Assembly (NCBI GenBank): GCA_947453945.1
Contig: CANGJB010000009.1
Span: 1 to 64,000, forward strand
DNA: 64,000 nt
Direction: 5' to 3'
Source: Sphingomonadaceae bacterium
GTDB lineage: Bacteria > Pseudomonadota > Alphaproteobacteria > Sphingomonadales > Sphingomonadaceae
Part shown: positions 1 to 9,219 of the stretch, in pieces
Numbering within the stretch: position 1 is the first letter of the stretch
How the letters are laid out: the number at the start of each line of letters is the position of its first letter
Notes under the pieces: generated by a model
Told to the model about the DNA's origin: nothing
The model's input: only the letters and a program-made list of their open reading frames with translations
Databases searched by the model: none
Program-made: the position numbers and the translations under genes

Positions 1-3000
1 AAATCGAACGTGCCGCTGCCGCTCACCGTGCCGCCGCCCGGCGTCGTGCCGCTGAAATGCGCAAGGCTCAGCCGCGCATCGGCAAAGCTGCCCAGCGCCT
101 CGACCTCGCGCACGTCGGACCCTGTGAGGTTCGATTGGACGCGCAGCGCACGCGTGGCGACCGCGCCGGTGATCACCGGACGGTCGATCGAGCCGGTTAC
201 GCTGGCCGCCGCGCCCAGCGGGCCGGTGAGATCGACGACCTCGATCGCGGCAAGGCGCCACAGCGCTTCAGCCGGGCCGCTGTAGCGCAGCTCCGCCTTA
301 AGGGTGCCGCCGCGCAGCCGCTCCAGCATGGTGCCTCCGCGCGGCAGATTGCCGACACGCGCCTGAAGCCGCCCGCGCAGCATCGCGCCCTCACGCGCCA
401 CCGCGCGCACTTGCAGCGCGGCAGGGTCCATTTCAGCCACCAGCGCCATATCAAGCGGCCGCGATGTCAGGACAAGGCCCGAGCGGGTGAGGCCCTTGAT
501 CTCGACCGCCGCATGGCCGGAAGGCGCGCCCAGATGATCGTTCTCATAGTCTATCACGCCCGAGGCAAGCCCGCCCATGCCGAGATCAGGCAACACGATA
601 TCGAGCACCGACAGCGGCATGCGCGAAAGCATCAGCTTGAGCTTTGTCGCACCGCCGAGCACATGGCCGCTGGCGATAAGGCTGCCCCGGCCAAAATCGA
701 TCTGCGTCGGCTCAAGCCGCCAGCCTGCCGCTTGCCCGTGGCCCGCCTCATCCGCATCGCGCTCCAGCACCGCGCGGCGCGGCATGGAAATCGCGCGGCC
801 GGCATAGTCGCCCGCCACGAAGGCGATGATGCGATCCGATGAGAAGGCAGCGGTGCCTTGCAGCGCAAAGCTCGTGCCGCGCCGCCCGGCGAGTGAGGCC
901 GTGACGCTGCCCGAACCGTTGATAAGCGCAGCATCGGCAGCAAGGCGGCCGATGAACAGCTTGCCGCTGCTGATCCCCTCGGCCTTGAGGGAGGCGACCA
1001 GCGTGGAATCGCCGCCCTCCATCCGCCCGTCGGCGGTGATCGTGGCATTGCCCACCGCAATCGGGTTGTCTCCGCCGAAGCGCGCACCCTGCGCGGTGAT
1101 TGCGGCCTTGAGGCCCTGGCCCGCGCCGTCCGGCGCCAGATCGACAGTGCCTGTAACCCCGCCGCCCGCCAGCGCGAGGTTGCCAGTAATCCCGGCCTTG
1201 GCCAATTCGAGGCGGCCGGTTATCTCGGTCTGGTAGACCGTGAAGCGTTCGATGCCGAGCCGGACCGGACCATCCTTAGGCGCTGTGAGCATCAGCGCGC
1301 CGTTGAACGGGCCTAGCCGCGAATCCCCCTTCGTTTCGATGCGGAAGCCGTCGCCTTCCGGGCTCAGGGCGAGGCGCACGTCCTTGAGGCTGGCGGCCGG
1401 CAGCGGATCGGCCAGCACCAGGGTGGCGCGCGGGCCATCCTTGGCTAGCGCGGCCTCGAAGGTGAAGGGGCCGTACTCAATGTGGCGGCCCTGCCCTGCC
1501 AGCGTTGTAACACCGCTCGCCTGAGACCAGCTGCGCAGCGCCATTGAGAGCTTGGCCGACGTCAAATCGCCGCGCCGCACCACAAGAGGCTGGTTGCCCC
1601 CCAACGAGAGCGCGGCGCGCGCGCGGACATTGCCGCCCGTTAGATTGGCGAGCGTTGCATTGTCGATCCGCGCCATGCGCCCCGCGCCATCGGCAGTGAG
1701 AGCCCAGCTCTGCCCCGCGCCGAACGTGAGCGCAATGCGTGCTTCGCCATCGGCGAGCCCGAGATCGGGCAGCAGGATGCCCTGCACGGTGACCGGGCCC
1801 GAAAGCGAGAAACGGCTGCGCGCCAGATCACCGTCCAGCGCAAGCCGGGCGGCCGCGCCCTTCATGGCAAGATCGAGCCGGTCCGAGGTGAGCTTGCCGC
1901 CCGCGAGCACCAGATCGCCGGTAAGCCGCGCACCCGGCAGGCGCGGATCGACCATAGCCTGCCCGGTCTGGAGCCGCGTGGCCGTGAGCGTGAGCGGCAG
2001 GCGCAGGCGCTTCCCGTCCCACGAAGCCGTGCCGGCGGTCCGCAGCCCTTCAGCCATCACAGTGCCGCTGCGCAGCCGCGCCGCACGCAGATCGTGAATA
2101 ATGGACAACGCGGTGAAGCGGCCGTCGACTGTCGCATCGAACCGCACGCCCTGCAGCTCTGCGCCTGTGCCTGCCAGCAGCAGTTCGGGCCGGGCCAGCG
2201 CGGCGCGCACTTTCACCGCCTCGGCGCGGTTGTTCACAAGATCGAGCGCGCCCTGCGCCGTCGCGCTAAGTGCGGCCGTCCCGGCAAACACGCGGCCCCG
2301 CAGCGTGCCGCCCGTGGCCGTGCCAGTCGCCACGACTGCGATCTTCTCGCCGCCGATACGCTGCACGGAGGCGCCCAGCAGATCGCCGGGGAATACCTGA
2401 CCGGCCAGCCGGTATTGCCCAGCGCGGTTCAACAGCTCAAATGCAGCGAGCTTGCGGCCGTTGTCCGTGGCGGCGCCCCAGCCATGCCATTCCTGGAATG
2501 TGCCCTTACCCCCGGCGCGGGCCGCGATATCGCGTTTTACCCCGGTGAGCGCGGCAAGCAGGCCGTCCTTCGGCGCGTTGTAGATGAAATCGAGCGCGAA
2601 TATGTTGCGGTCCGGCTCGCTGTCGAGCTTCAGGCGCAAGCGGTCGCGCCCGCCTAGCCGCCCGCCAAGGCTCACCAACGCGCGGCCCCGGCGGATATCG
2701 GCGCGGGCGGCAAAGTCGATGCGCCGCCGTTGGCCCGTTACGCCGCGCTCAACCATCAGATTCTCGGCAGCAAGCTTGTCGATGCGGATATCGAAGTCCG
2801 GCAGGATCGGTTCATCCGGGGCGCCGGGCCGGAGGCGGGGCGCGCGCAGCAGCGTCCCCCGCTTGAGGACCAGCGAGCGGATATCGAGCCCCTTGAACAG
2901 CCCGGACCGTGGATCGAGCCCGAACCATGCGAGCGGGCGCCAATCGAGCGCCGCCTCCGGCACGACCATGAAGCGGCCGTCCGGATCGCTCAGCACCACC

Positions 3001-3260
3001 TCGTGCAGGCTCATCGTGCCATAGAGCGTGCCGTCGATCCGACCGATGCGGATTTTCAGGCCCGATCCGGGCACAAGCGCCGCGATCCTGTCGGCCACGA
3101 AGCGATGACCAAGCGAGGAATCCAGCACGACAGTCGCGCCGCCCATCGCCAGCACGAACAGCAGGCCCGCCAGGAACAGACCGCGCCCCCACCCCAGCAG
3201 GCGCCGCAGCCTCCCCTTGCGCGGCGGCGTGACGAGATCCTCGGGCGGTGCGCTGGCCAT
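1..3260 (-). CDS. tamB: TamB, translocation/assembly module inner-membrane subunit (3' end outside window)
   Basis: The gene starts with ATG at 3260, which overlaps the tamA stop (TGATG), and reads leftwards off the window, so about 1,086 N-terminal residues are visible. After a short basic cytoplasmic stretch there is one membrane anchor at about residues 20-42. A very long low-complexity beta-strand region follows, rich in LAADG, LDG and IRIG-type repeats, as in TamB/DUF490 proteins. TamB spans the periplasm and works with the Omp85 protein TamA in outer-membrane protein assembly and phospholipid transport. The adjacent, translationally coupled tamA supports the call. The C-terminal DUF490 domain is not in the window. 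Confidence 0.9.
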   Translation of the reverse strand, partial: MASAPPEDLVTPPRKGRLRRLLGWGRGLFLAGLLFVLAMGGATVVLDSSLGHRFVADRIAALVPGSGLKIRIGRIDGTLYGTMSLHEVVLSDPDGRFMVVPEAALDWRPLAWFGLDPRSGLFKGLDIRSLVLKRGTLLRAPRLRPGAPDEPILPDFDIRIDKLAAENLMVERGVTGQRRRIDFAARADIRRGRALVSLGGRLGGRDRLRLKLDSEPDRNIFALDFIYNAPKDGLLAALTGVKRDIAARAGGKGTFQEWHGWGAATDNGRKLAAFELLNRAGQYRLAGQVFPGDLLGASVQRIGGEKIAVVATGTATGGTLRGRVFAGTAALSATAQGALDLVNNRAEAVKVRAALARPELLLAGTGAELQGVRFDATVDGRFTALSIIHDLRAARLRSGTVMAEGLRTAGTASWDGKRLRLPLTLTATRLQTGQAMVDPRLPGARLTGDLVLAGGKLTSDRLDLAMKGAAARLALDGDLARSRFSLSGPVTVQGILLPDLGLADGEARIALTFGAGQSWALTADGAGRMARIDNATLANLTGGNVRARAALSLGGNQPLVVRRGDLTSAKLSMALRSWSQASGVTTLAGQGRHIEYGPFTFEAALAKDGPRATLVLADPLPAASLKDVRLALSPEGDGFRIETKGDSRLGPFNGALMLTAPKDGPVRLGIERFTVYQTEITGRLELAKAGITGNLALAGGGVTGTVDLAPDGAGQGLKAAITAQGARFGGDNPIAVGNATITADGRMEGGDSTLVASLKAEGISSGKLFIGRLAADAALINGSGSVTASLAGRRGTSFALQGTAAFSSDRIIAFVAGDYAGRAISMPRRAVLERDADEAGHGQAAGWRLEPTQIDFGRGSLIASGHVLGGATKLKLMLSRMPLSVLDIVLPDLGMGGLASGVIDYENDHLGAPSGHAAVEIKGLTRSGLVLTSRPLDMALVAEMDPAALQVRAVAREGAMLRGRLQARVGNLPRGGTMLERLRGGTLKAELRYSGPAEALWRLAAIEVVDLTGPLGAAASVTGSIDRPVITGAVATRALRVQSNLTGSDVREVEALGSFADARLSLAHFSGTTPGGGTVSGSGTFD

Positions 3261-5461
3261 CAGAACGCCTGACCCAGCGAAACGTAGACACCGATACGGC
3301 TATCGCCCTTGGCGGGGTTGATCGGAGTGCCGAGATCGATGCGGATCGGCCCGAAGCTGGTCTGATAGCGCACGCCCAGCCCAACGCCGATCTTGAGGCC
3401 GTTGATCGTAGGCGAGGCGGTCGTCCCAACAGTTCCCGCATCGACGAACGGCACCAAGCTGACCGCGCCGCCCATCAGCCCGGTCTTGACCCGCGCCTCC
3501 AGCGAGAACTCCGAGAGGCTGCGCCCTCCGCTGGGATTGCCCAGCGTATCGCGGGGGCCGACCGCCTGATAGGCAAAGCCGCGCACCGAGGCGCCGCCGC
3601 CCGCATAGAAGCGCCGCGAAGGCGCGATGCTGTTCACGTCGGTGCCCGGGATCGTGCCCAGCCGCACCCGCTCTGCCAGCACCACGCGGCTGCTGACCGG
3701 CTGGTAGGCGCTCGCATCGAATTGCGCGCGCAAGTAGCTGGATTTCATGCCGTTCTGCACCGAGATTTCCGGGCTCAGCCGCAGCGAAACGCGCACGCCG
3801 CGCTTAGGATCGAGCAGATCGTTGCTGCCGTCATAGGCCCCGCGCAAGGGCAGCGCACCGATGAAATAGGTGGTGCGGGTGGAACCGGCGGCTGCGGGCA
3901 GTTCGCTCGTGGCGAGCAGTTCCACACCTGCCGACCAAACCCAGGCTTTCTGGAAGATCAGCGTGGTCTGCTTCTCGAAGCTGGTCGAGAAAGACAGCGT
4001 GCGCGCGTTGTAGGCGTCGGTGCGCCGGGTCTGGGCATAGAGATCGGCCGTCAGCACCTGATCGCGCCCGAAGAAGTTGTTGCGGCGATAGGTCGCCCCC
4101 GCCAGCTGCTCACGCGTACCGACCACGCCGCGAAACCGCACGAGGCCCTCGGGCGGGAACATGTTGCGGTTTTCCCAACTCGCCTCGACGCGCAGGCCCT
4201 CGCCGCTCGAATAGCCGATCAGGCCGGCAATCGTGCGCTGCGGCGCCTTGGCCAGCGTTACGTCGATATCGGCAACGCCGGGCTTTGCGTCTGCGGCAGG
4301 TGTCACCTCGCGCGGGGTGACGGTGACGGCGGAGACCAGCCCGGTCGCGAGGATCGCCTGCCGCAAATCATCCACGCGTGAACGGCGATAGGGATCGCCG
4401 GGATGGAAGCGGGCAATGCGCGAAAGGTGGCGCGAGGACAGGTAGTCGGGCAGCGAACTGTGGATCGCGCCCATCACATATTGTCCGCCGCTGGTGACCG
4501 GCACGGTGAGATCGCCGGTCCGCAGCGCGTGATCGATCGACAGATCGGGCTGGCCCACTTGCGCAAAGGCATGGCCGCCCTCGCCCAGCGCCGTGATCAG
4601 GTGATCTCGTTCGGCCACAATGCGATCGGTGTTGACCGGATCGCCCGGTGCGAGTGCGAAGGCGCGGGCCAGCGCCGCCGCATCGCGCGCGGCGGAAATG
4701 TCGCCCAGCGCGATGCGCGCCAGAGTGTAGCGCGGCCCCGGACGCACATCGAAGCGCACGCCGACTTTCTTGAGATCGATAGCCGGCGCCGGCCCGCCGC
4801 CTTCGGCCGGCGCGGCATAGCCGGTCGTGCTCTGGTACACTTCGGCATCGTAGTAGCCATAGACGCGCAGCACCTGCTGCAGCAGATCGGTATCCTGCCG
4901 CGCGCGCCGGGTCAGCTGGGCAAGGTTGTCTTCCTCGTTGCCAAACTTGCGCAGGCTTGCGAGCGCGCCGAAACGTTCGGTGACGGCCTCGCGCTCGGGC
5001 AGGACCTCCAGTTCGGGCGGAAACGCGAGCGCAAGCTGCTGCGTGACCGGGATCAGGCTCGCGCCCGGAATCTGGCCAATGCCGCGCCCACTGCCCGGGT
5101 CCGCATCATTGGCCAGCGCTTCTCCCGCAACCTTGGCCTGCTCTGCCGCCGCGCCGATATCCGCATCTGGCGTGAGCGGGGTGATCGGTGGAAGCTCTGC
5201 CGCATCGGGCCAGGCGAGCGTGATTTCGGGAATGCCGCTGAGCGGGGGAATGCCATCAGGCGCCAGCAAGGTGGCCGGATCGGGCACGGCAACTTTGCCG
5301 GCGGCGGTGTCGTTTGCCCAGGCCTTGGGGTCGTCCAGCGCCGAATCGGGGATCAAGTCCTCTAGCGCCTGATCAGCCTCACGCGATTGCGCGTGCGCGG
5401 ATTGCGGCAGCCAGAGCGCACTGGCGAGAAGCAGCGCCGCGAAAAGGCGCGTGCCGGGCAC
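3260..5461 (-). CDS. tamA: TamA, Omp85-family outer-membrane assembly protein
   Basis: The gene encodes about 733 residues. The open frame extends further upstream into bpt, but a GTG at 5461 lies directly before a signal peptide (FAALLLASALWLPQSAHAQ), so I place the start there, 10 bases after the bpt stop. The N-terminal half contains POTRA-like repeats, for example around VRPGPRYTLARIAL and VDDLRQAILATGL. The C-terminal half is a bacterial surface antigen barrel that ends in GQAF, the terminal Phe expected of BAM substrates. RGFAYQAVGPRD is the conserved barrel loop motif. It pairs with TamB, encoded next. The exact start is inferred. Confidence 0.88.
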   Translation of the reverse strand: MPGTRLFAALLLASALWLPQSAHAQSREADQALEDLIPDSALDDPKAWANDTAAGKVAVPDPATLLAPDGIPPLSGIPEITLAWPDAAELPPITPLTPDADIGAAAEQAKVAGEALANDADPGSGRGIGQIPGASLIPVTQQLALAFPPELEVLPEREAVTERFGALASLRKFGNEEDNLAQLTRRARQDTDLLQQVLRVYGYYDAEVYQSTTGYAAPAEGGGPAPAIDLKKVGVRFDVRPGPRYTLARIALGDISAARDAAALARAFALAPGDPVNTDRIVAERDHLITALGEGGHAFAQVGQPDLSIDHALRTGDLTVPVTSGGQYVMGAIHSSLPDYLSSRHLSRIARFHPGDPYRRSRVDDLRQAILATGLVSAVTVTPREVTPAADAKPGVADIDVTLAKAPQRTIAGLIGYSSGEGLRVEASWENRNMFPPEGLVRFRGVVGTREQLAGATYRRNNFFGRDQVLTADLYAQTRRTDAYNARTLSFSTSFEKQTTLIFQKAWVWSAGVELLATSELPAAAGSTRTTYFIGALPLRGAYDGSNDLLDPKRGVRVSLRLSPEISVQNGMKSSYLRAQFDASAYQPVSSRVVLAERVRLGTIPGTDVNSIAPSRRFYAGGGASVRGFAYQAVGPRDTLGNPSGGRSLSEFSLEARVKTGLMGGAVSLVPFVDAGTVGTTASPTINGLKIGVGLGVRYQTSFGPIRIDLGTPINPAKGDSRIGVYVSLGQAF

Positions 5462-5471
5462 GGGCGCCGGA

Positions 5472-6323
5472 TCAGATGTGGCGGTACTGGGCTTGCGCGG
5501 CGGCGAGCCCGTCCTTGCCGGTGTCGTCGGCGATTCGCCGGTCTGCCCCCTTTGCGGTCGCAGCGCGGTCGATCGCGCGGGCCTGCTCATCGGGGTCAAA
5601 GCGTTCCCATCCTTCGCGGCCCAGCCGCTCAAGCGGCCGATAGCGGACCTTGTACTGCATCCGCGCCGATCCTTCGACCCAATATCCGAGATAGACATAA
5701 GGCAGGCCAACCCGCGCGGCATGGAGGATGTGGTCCAGAATGATAAAATTGCCAAGTCCCCGCCGATCGGCTTGGTCGGGTTCATAAAAACTGTAGATCA
5801 TCGAAAGTCCGTCGCCCTGCCGGTCGGTCAGGCAGGCGCCGACAAGCTTGCCGGGCTTTCCGTCAATGCCGGGCTCGCGATATTCGATCACGAAACTCTG
5901 CACCGGGGTGTGCTCGACCATATCGGCAAAATCCATCTCGTCCATCGAAGCCATGCCGCCACCGGGATGGCGCGCAGCAAGATAACGCTGGAGAAGCTCG
6001 AATTGTTCCGGAGTGGACCACGGTTTACAGGTGGAAACGACAAGATCGCTGTTACGGCGCATGTTCTTGCGCTGCGTGGCAGAAGGCACGAATTCGCCCG
6101 CCACCACGCGCACCGAAATGCAGGCCGAACAATCGATGCAGCTGGGGCGATAGGCGACCGTCTGGCTGCGGCGAAAGCCGATGCGGCCCAGCGCATCGTT
6201 GAGCTCGTCGGCGTTCGGGCCCTTGAGCTCCGTGAACACCTTGCGTTCCGTCTTCCCCGGCAAATAGGGACACGGCATCGGGCTCGTCACGAAGAAGCGG
6301 GGGAAGCGGACGGGCGCAGTCAC
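5472..6323 (-). CDS. bpt: Bacterial aspartate/glutamate leucyltransferase (N-end rule)
   Basis: The product belongs to the Ate1/Bpt family. It transfers leucine from Leu-tRNA to proteins with N-terminal Asp or Glu, marking them for ClpAP. Visible hallmarks are [17 protein letters not shown], the SCIDCSAC cysteine cluster in the N-terminal domain, and the C-terminal [15 protein letters not shown] and YRPLE motifs. I chose GTG at 6323 because family members begin at [11 protein letters not shown]; an in-frame ATG at 6383 would add 20 poorly conserved residues. The gene ends 10 bases before tamA. Confidence 0.88.
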   Translation of the reverse strand: MTAPVRFPRFFVTSPMPCPYLPGKTERKVFTELKGPNADELNDALGRIGFRRSQTVAYRPSCIDCSACISVRVVAGEFVPSATQRKNMRRNSDLVVSTCKPWSTPEQFELLQRYLAARHPGGGMASMDEMDFADMVEHTPVQSFVIEYREPGIDGKPGKLVGACLTDRQGDGLSMIYSFYEPDQADRRGLGNFIILDHILHAARVGLPYVYLGYWVEGSARMQYKVRYRPLERLGREGWERFDPDEQARAIDRAATAKGADRRIADDTGKDGLAAAQAQYRHI

Positions 6324-6538
6324 GGCCTGGGGCGTATCCTTGTCGGCCGCCGGCCCATCCGGCAGCGCTGACAAAGGCAACATGCCTCAGCCGCACGCTT
6401 GGTGAAAGAGCGATTAACCACCAAAAGCAGTTAATCAGCAGGGATTTCGTTCCGGGATGGTGGACAGATCCGCCAACGTGCCGAAACGGGATGCGCGGGC
6501 CCGCAGGTGTGACGAAACAGACTTAACCGGACGCTGTG

Positions 6539-7789
6539 CTAGCCCAGTTCGACCTGCGTCACATCATAGCCCTTATTGCGCAGGCTGGCGACGAGCAGGT
6601 CGATCTGCTCGCGGTCGCGCGCCTCGCACTCGATCTCGGCAGTCAGCCCCTTGGCCGGCAGCGAGGTGAAGATGCGGTTGTGCCAGACTTCGAGAATGTT
6701 GACCTGGTGGCGGTTGAAATCCTCCACCACCTTGAACAGTGCACCGGGCCTGTCCTGCAAGGTGAGCCTCAGCCGCGCAAGGCGGCCCGAGCGCGCCAGA
6801 TCGCGCAGCAGCACATTGGCGAGCAGGCGGGTGTCGATATTGCCGCCGCACAGCACAAGGCCGATCTTGCGCCCGGCAAAGCGCTTGCGGTGCGTCATCA
6901 CCGCCGCCAGCCCCGCTGCGCCCGCGCCTTCGACTACGGTCTTTTCGATTTGCAGCAGCAGCGCCACTGCCGTTTCGAGAGACGGCTCGCCCACCAGCAC
7001 GATATCGTCGACGATCTTCGCCAGCACCGCCGAAGTGAAGGCACCGGGCTCCTTCACCGCAATGCCCTCGGCAATCGTATCGCCGCCGCACGGCAGTTCG
7101 AGCCCCTTGAGCTTGGCGTACATCGATGGGAACAGCGTGGCCTGCACGCCGACCAGCCCGATCGAGGGCTTGATCCCGCGCGCCGCGGTGCCCATGCCCG
7201 ATAGCAGTCCGCCGCCGCCGATCGGCACGACCAGCGTTTCAAGCCCGGGCACATCCTCCAGCATTTCAAGCGCGACAGTGCCTTGCCCGGCGGCCACATG
7301 CGGATCATCGAAGGGATGTACGAAGGTCATCCCGCGCTCGGCCTCGAGCAGCCTTGCATGGGCATAAGCGTCGTCGAAGGTCTCGCCTTCCAGCACCACG
7401 GTGCCGCCGACGCTTTCGGTCTGCATGATCTTAACCGTCGGCGTGGTGCGCGGCATCACGATGGTGACCGGCATGCCGAGGCGCGTGCCGTGATACGAAA
7501 GCCCCTGCGCGTGGTTGCCCGCCGAAGCCGCGATCACGCCACGCGCGCGCTGTTCATCAGAAAGCTGGAGCAGCGCATTGAGCGCGCCGCGCTCCTTGTA
7601 GGCCGCAGTGAACTGCAGGTTCTCGAACTTGAGCCAGATCTCCGCGCCGGTAATCTCGCTCAGCGTCTTGCTGTGCAGCGTGGGCGTGCGCACCACTTGT
7701 CCGGCGATGCGCGCAGCAGCGCCCCGCACGTCGTCGAGAGTGAGCAAGGGGGCGGAGGCGATGGTGTCCATGGGCTTGTCCATGGCCAT
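6539..7789 (-). CDS. ilvA: Threonine ammonia-lyase with C-terminal ACT domain
   Basis: A 416-residue PLP enzyme that deaminates threonine to 2-oxobutanoate, the first step of isoleucine synthesis, or threonine catabolism. The PLP lysine lies in AAYKERGA at about residue 65, where many relatives have SFKxRGA. The glycine loop for the PLP phosphate is IGGGGLLSG. The C-terminal 80 or so residues (RLTLQDRPGALFKVVEDFN onwards) form one ACT domain. The length and single ACT domain match the short tdcB/ilvA type common in Alphaproteobacteria rather than the 510-residue E. coli IlvA. Start codons at 7789, 7783 and 7771 are all possible. Confidence 0.92.
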   Translation of the reverse strand: MAMDKPMDTIASAPLLTLDDVRGAAARIAGQVVRTPTLHSKTLSEITGAEIWLKFENLQFTAAYKERGALNALLQLSDEQRARGVIAASAGNHAQGLSYHGTRLGMPVTIVMPRTTPTVKIMQTESVGGTVVLEGETFDDAYAHARLLEAERGMTFVHPFDDPHVAAGQGTVALEMLEDVPGLETLVVPIGGGGLLSGMGTAARGIKPSIGLVGVQATLFPSMYAKLKGLELPCGGDTIAEGIAVKEPGAFTSAVLAKIVDDIVLVGEPSLETAVALLLQIEKTVVEGAGAAGLAAVMTHRKRFAGRKIGLVLCGGNIDTRLLANVLLRDLARSGRLARLRLTLQDRPGALFKVVEDFNRHQVNILEVWHNRIFTSLPAKGLTAEIECEARDREQIDLLVASLRNKGYDVTQVELG

Positions 7790-7833
7790 GGGCCCTAATC
7801 GAAACCTACCCCTATGGGAACCGCCGACGCGCC

Positions 7834-8193
7834 CTAGCGCTTGCGGCGCAGCAGATTGAGCGCGTGGAGCAGGACCAGCACCGCCACGATGGCGATCGTA
7901 TCGGCGATCCAGTCCCGGATGTCACAATCGCGGTGGAGCCCCGGGATGGCTTGCAGCACTTCGACCAATGCACCGAGGAACGAAAGCCGTTCGGCCAGAC
8001 GCGATTTGGGAAAGCGCGGAAAAGCGAGCGCGCCAAGGAACGCGAGCGTGCCGAAAGCGAGCATGTGCTGCGCCTTGTCGCCGAGTTCGCGCAGCTCCGG
8101 CGGATGCGGCAGCAGCGCCAGCGTGACCGCGCCTGTCAGGCAAAGCCAAAAGGCGGGTGCGGCAAGCGCGGCAATTCCGGTGCGGCGGTTCAT
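7834..8193 (-). CDS. VanZ-like small membrane protein
   Basis: A 119-residue protein with about four hydrophobic segments and the VanZ-type signature GDKAQHMLAFGTLAFLG, followed by LGALVEVLQ and RDWIADTIAI. It is an inner-membrane protein; the biochemical role of the family outside teicoplanin resistance is not established. ATG at 8193 is chosen because the longer frame upstream overlaps the promoter region of the divergent dehydrogenase gene and is not protein-like. Confidence 0.8.
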   Translation of the reverse strand: MNRRTGIAALAAPAFWLCLTGAVTLALLPHPPELRELGDKAQHMLAFGTLAFLGALAFPRFPKSRLAERLSFLGALVEVLQAIPGLHRDCDIRDWIADTIAIVAVLVLLHALNLLRRKR

Positions 8194-8298
8194 GGCGATG
8201 CCGCTAGCCCGTGCGTCCCTTGCGCGGCAAGCGGCGTTTGCTCGGGGTCGGCGCGATTCTGGCTGGCAGCGCGCGGCAAAGCGGCTAGAACGCCGGGC

Positions 8299-9219
8299 AT
8301 GACTGACGCATCCCCCGCATCCCAGCCCTCCGGGCTCAACGTTTCCTTCCTCGGCCTTGGCGTGATGGGCGGGGCCATGGCCCGCCATCTCGGCGAGGCT
8401 GGCCACACCCTCACGATCTACAACCGCACCCCGGCGCGGGCGCAGGCTTGGCAGGCCGCGCATCCAGGCCTTGCCTCGCGCGTTGCCGCCAGCCCGGCGG
8501 AAGCGGCCGAGGGCGCCGACGTGGTGATCACTTGCGTCGGCAACGACGATGACCTTTCAGACGTGGTGCTGAGCCCGACGGGCGTGTTTTCCGCGCTGCG
8601 CCGGGGTGCACTGTTCATAGATCATACCACCGTTTCCGCGCGGATTGCCCGGCAGATCGCCGTGGAAGGCCGCGACAAGGAGCTACTCTGCGTCGATGCG
8701 CCGGTCACTGGCGGGCAATCGGGCGCGGAGGCCGGCACGCTTTCGATCATGTGCGGCGGCAGCGAAAAGGCGGTTGATGCGGCACGCGAGGTGCTCTCCG
8801 CCTATGCCAAGCGCGTGGTCCATGTCGGCAAGCCCGGCGCCGGGCAAACGGCCAAGATGGCCAACCAGATGTGCATCGCAGGCGCCATCGCGGGCCTGGC
8901 CGAAGCGATCCGCTTCGCGCAGGCCGCCCGACTCGATCTCGACAAGGTGTTCGAGGCGATCTCCGGCGGCGCGGCGCAATCGTGGCAGATGGACAACCGC
9001 TGGCACACGATGGCCAAGGATGAGTTCGACTTCGGCTTCGCGGTGGACTGGATGCGCAAGGACCTAGGCCTCGCCATCGAGGAAGCGCGCGGCGTGGGGG
9101 CGAGCGTGCCCACTACGGCGCTGATCGATCAGTTCTATGCCGATGTGCAGGCGCTCGGCGGCGGACGGCAGGATACCAGCGCGCTCCTGCGCCGGTTGCC
9201 GCGCCGGGGGAACGCATGA
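8299..9219 (+). CDS. NAD(P)-dependent beta-hydroxyacid dehydrogenase (HIBADH/tartronate semialdehyde reductase family)
   Basis: A 306-residue protein with the N-terminal dinucleotide-binding motif FLGLGVMGGAMA, the substrate-loop motif DAPVTGGQSGAEAGTLSIMC and the catalytic-lysine motif GKPGAGQTAKMANQM. This is the layout of 3-hydroxyisobutyrate and tartronate-semialdehyde reductases. The exact substrate cannot be read from sequence. The gene overlaps the start of the downstream amidohydrolase (ATGATG), which suggests co-expression. Confidence 0.88.
   Translation: MTDASPASQPSGLNVSFLGLGVMGGAMARHLGEAGHTLTIYNRTPARAQAWQAAHPGLASRVAASPAEAAEGADVVITCVGNDDDLSDVVLSPTGVFSALRRGALFIDHTTVSARIARQIAVEGRDKELLCVDAPVTGGQSGAEAGTLSIMCGGSEKAVDAAREVLSAYAKRVVHVGKPGAGQTAKMANQMCIAGAIAGLAEAIRFAQAARLDLDKVFEAISGGAAQSWQMDNRWHTMAKDEFDFGFAVDWMRKDLGLAIEEARGVGASVPTTALIDQFYADVQALGGGRQDTSALLRRLPRRGNA

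Noticed and set aside
10..2657. Several plus-strand frames across the first 2.6 kb
   Set aside because: They lie opposite tamB, whose frame continues from 3260 to the left edge and has the expected repeat character.
3248..4381. 377-residue frame antisense to tamA
   Set aside because: No protein family pattern; tamA on the minus strand explains the region.
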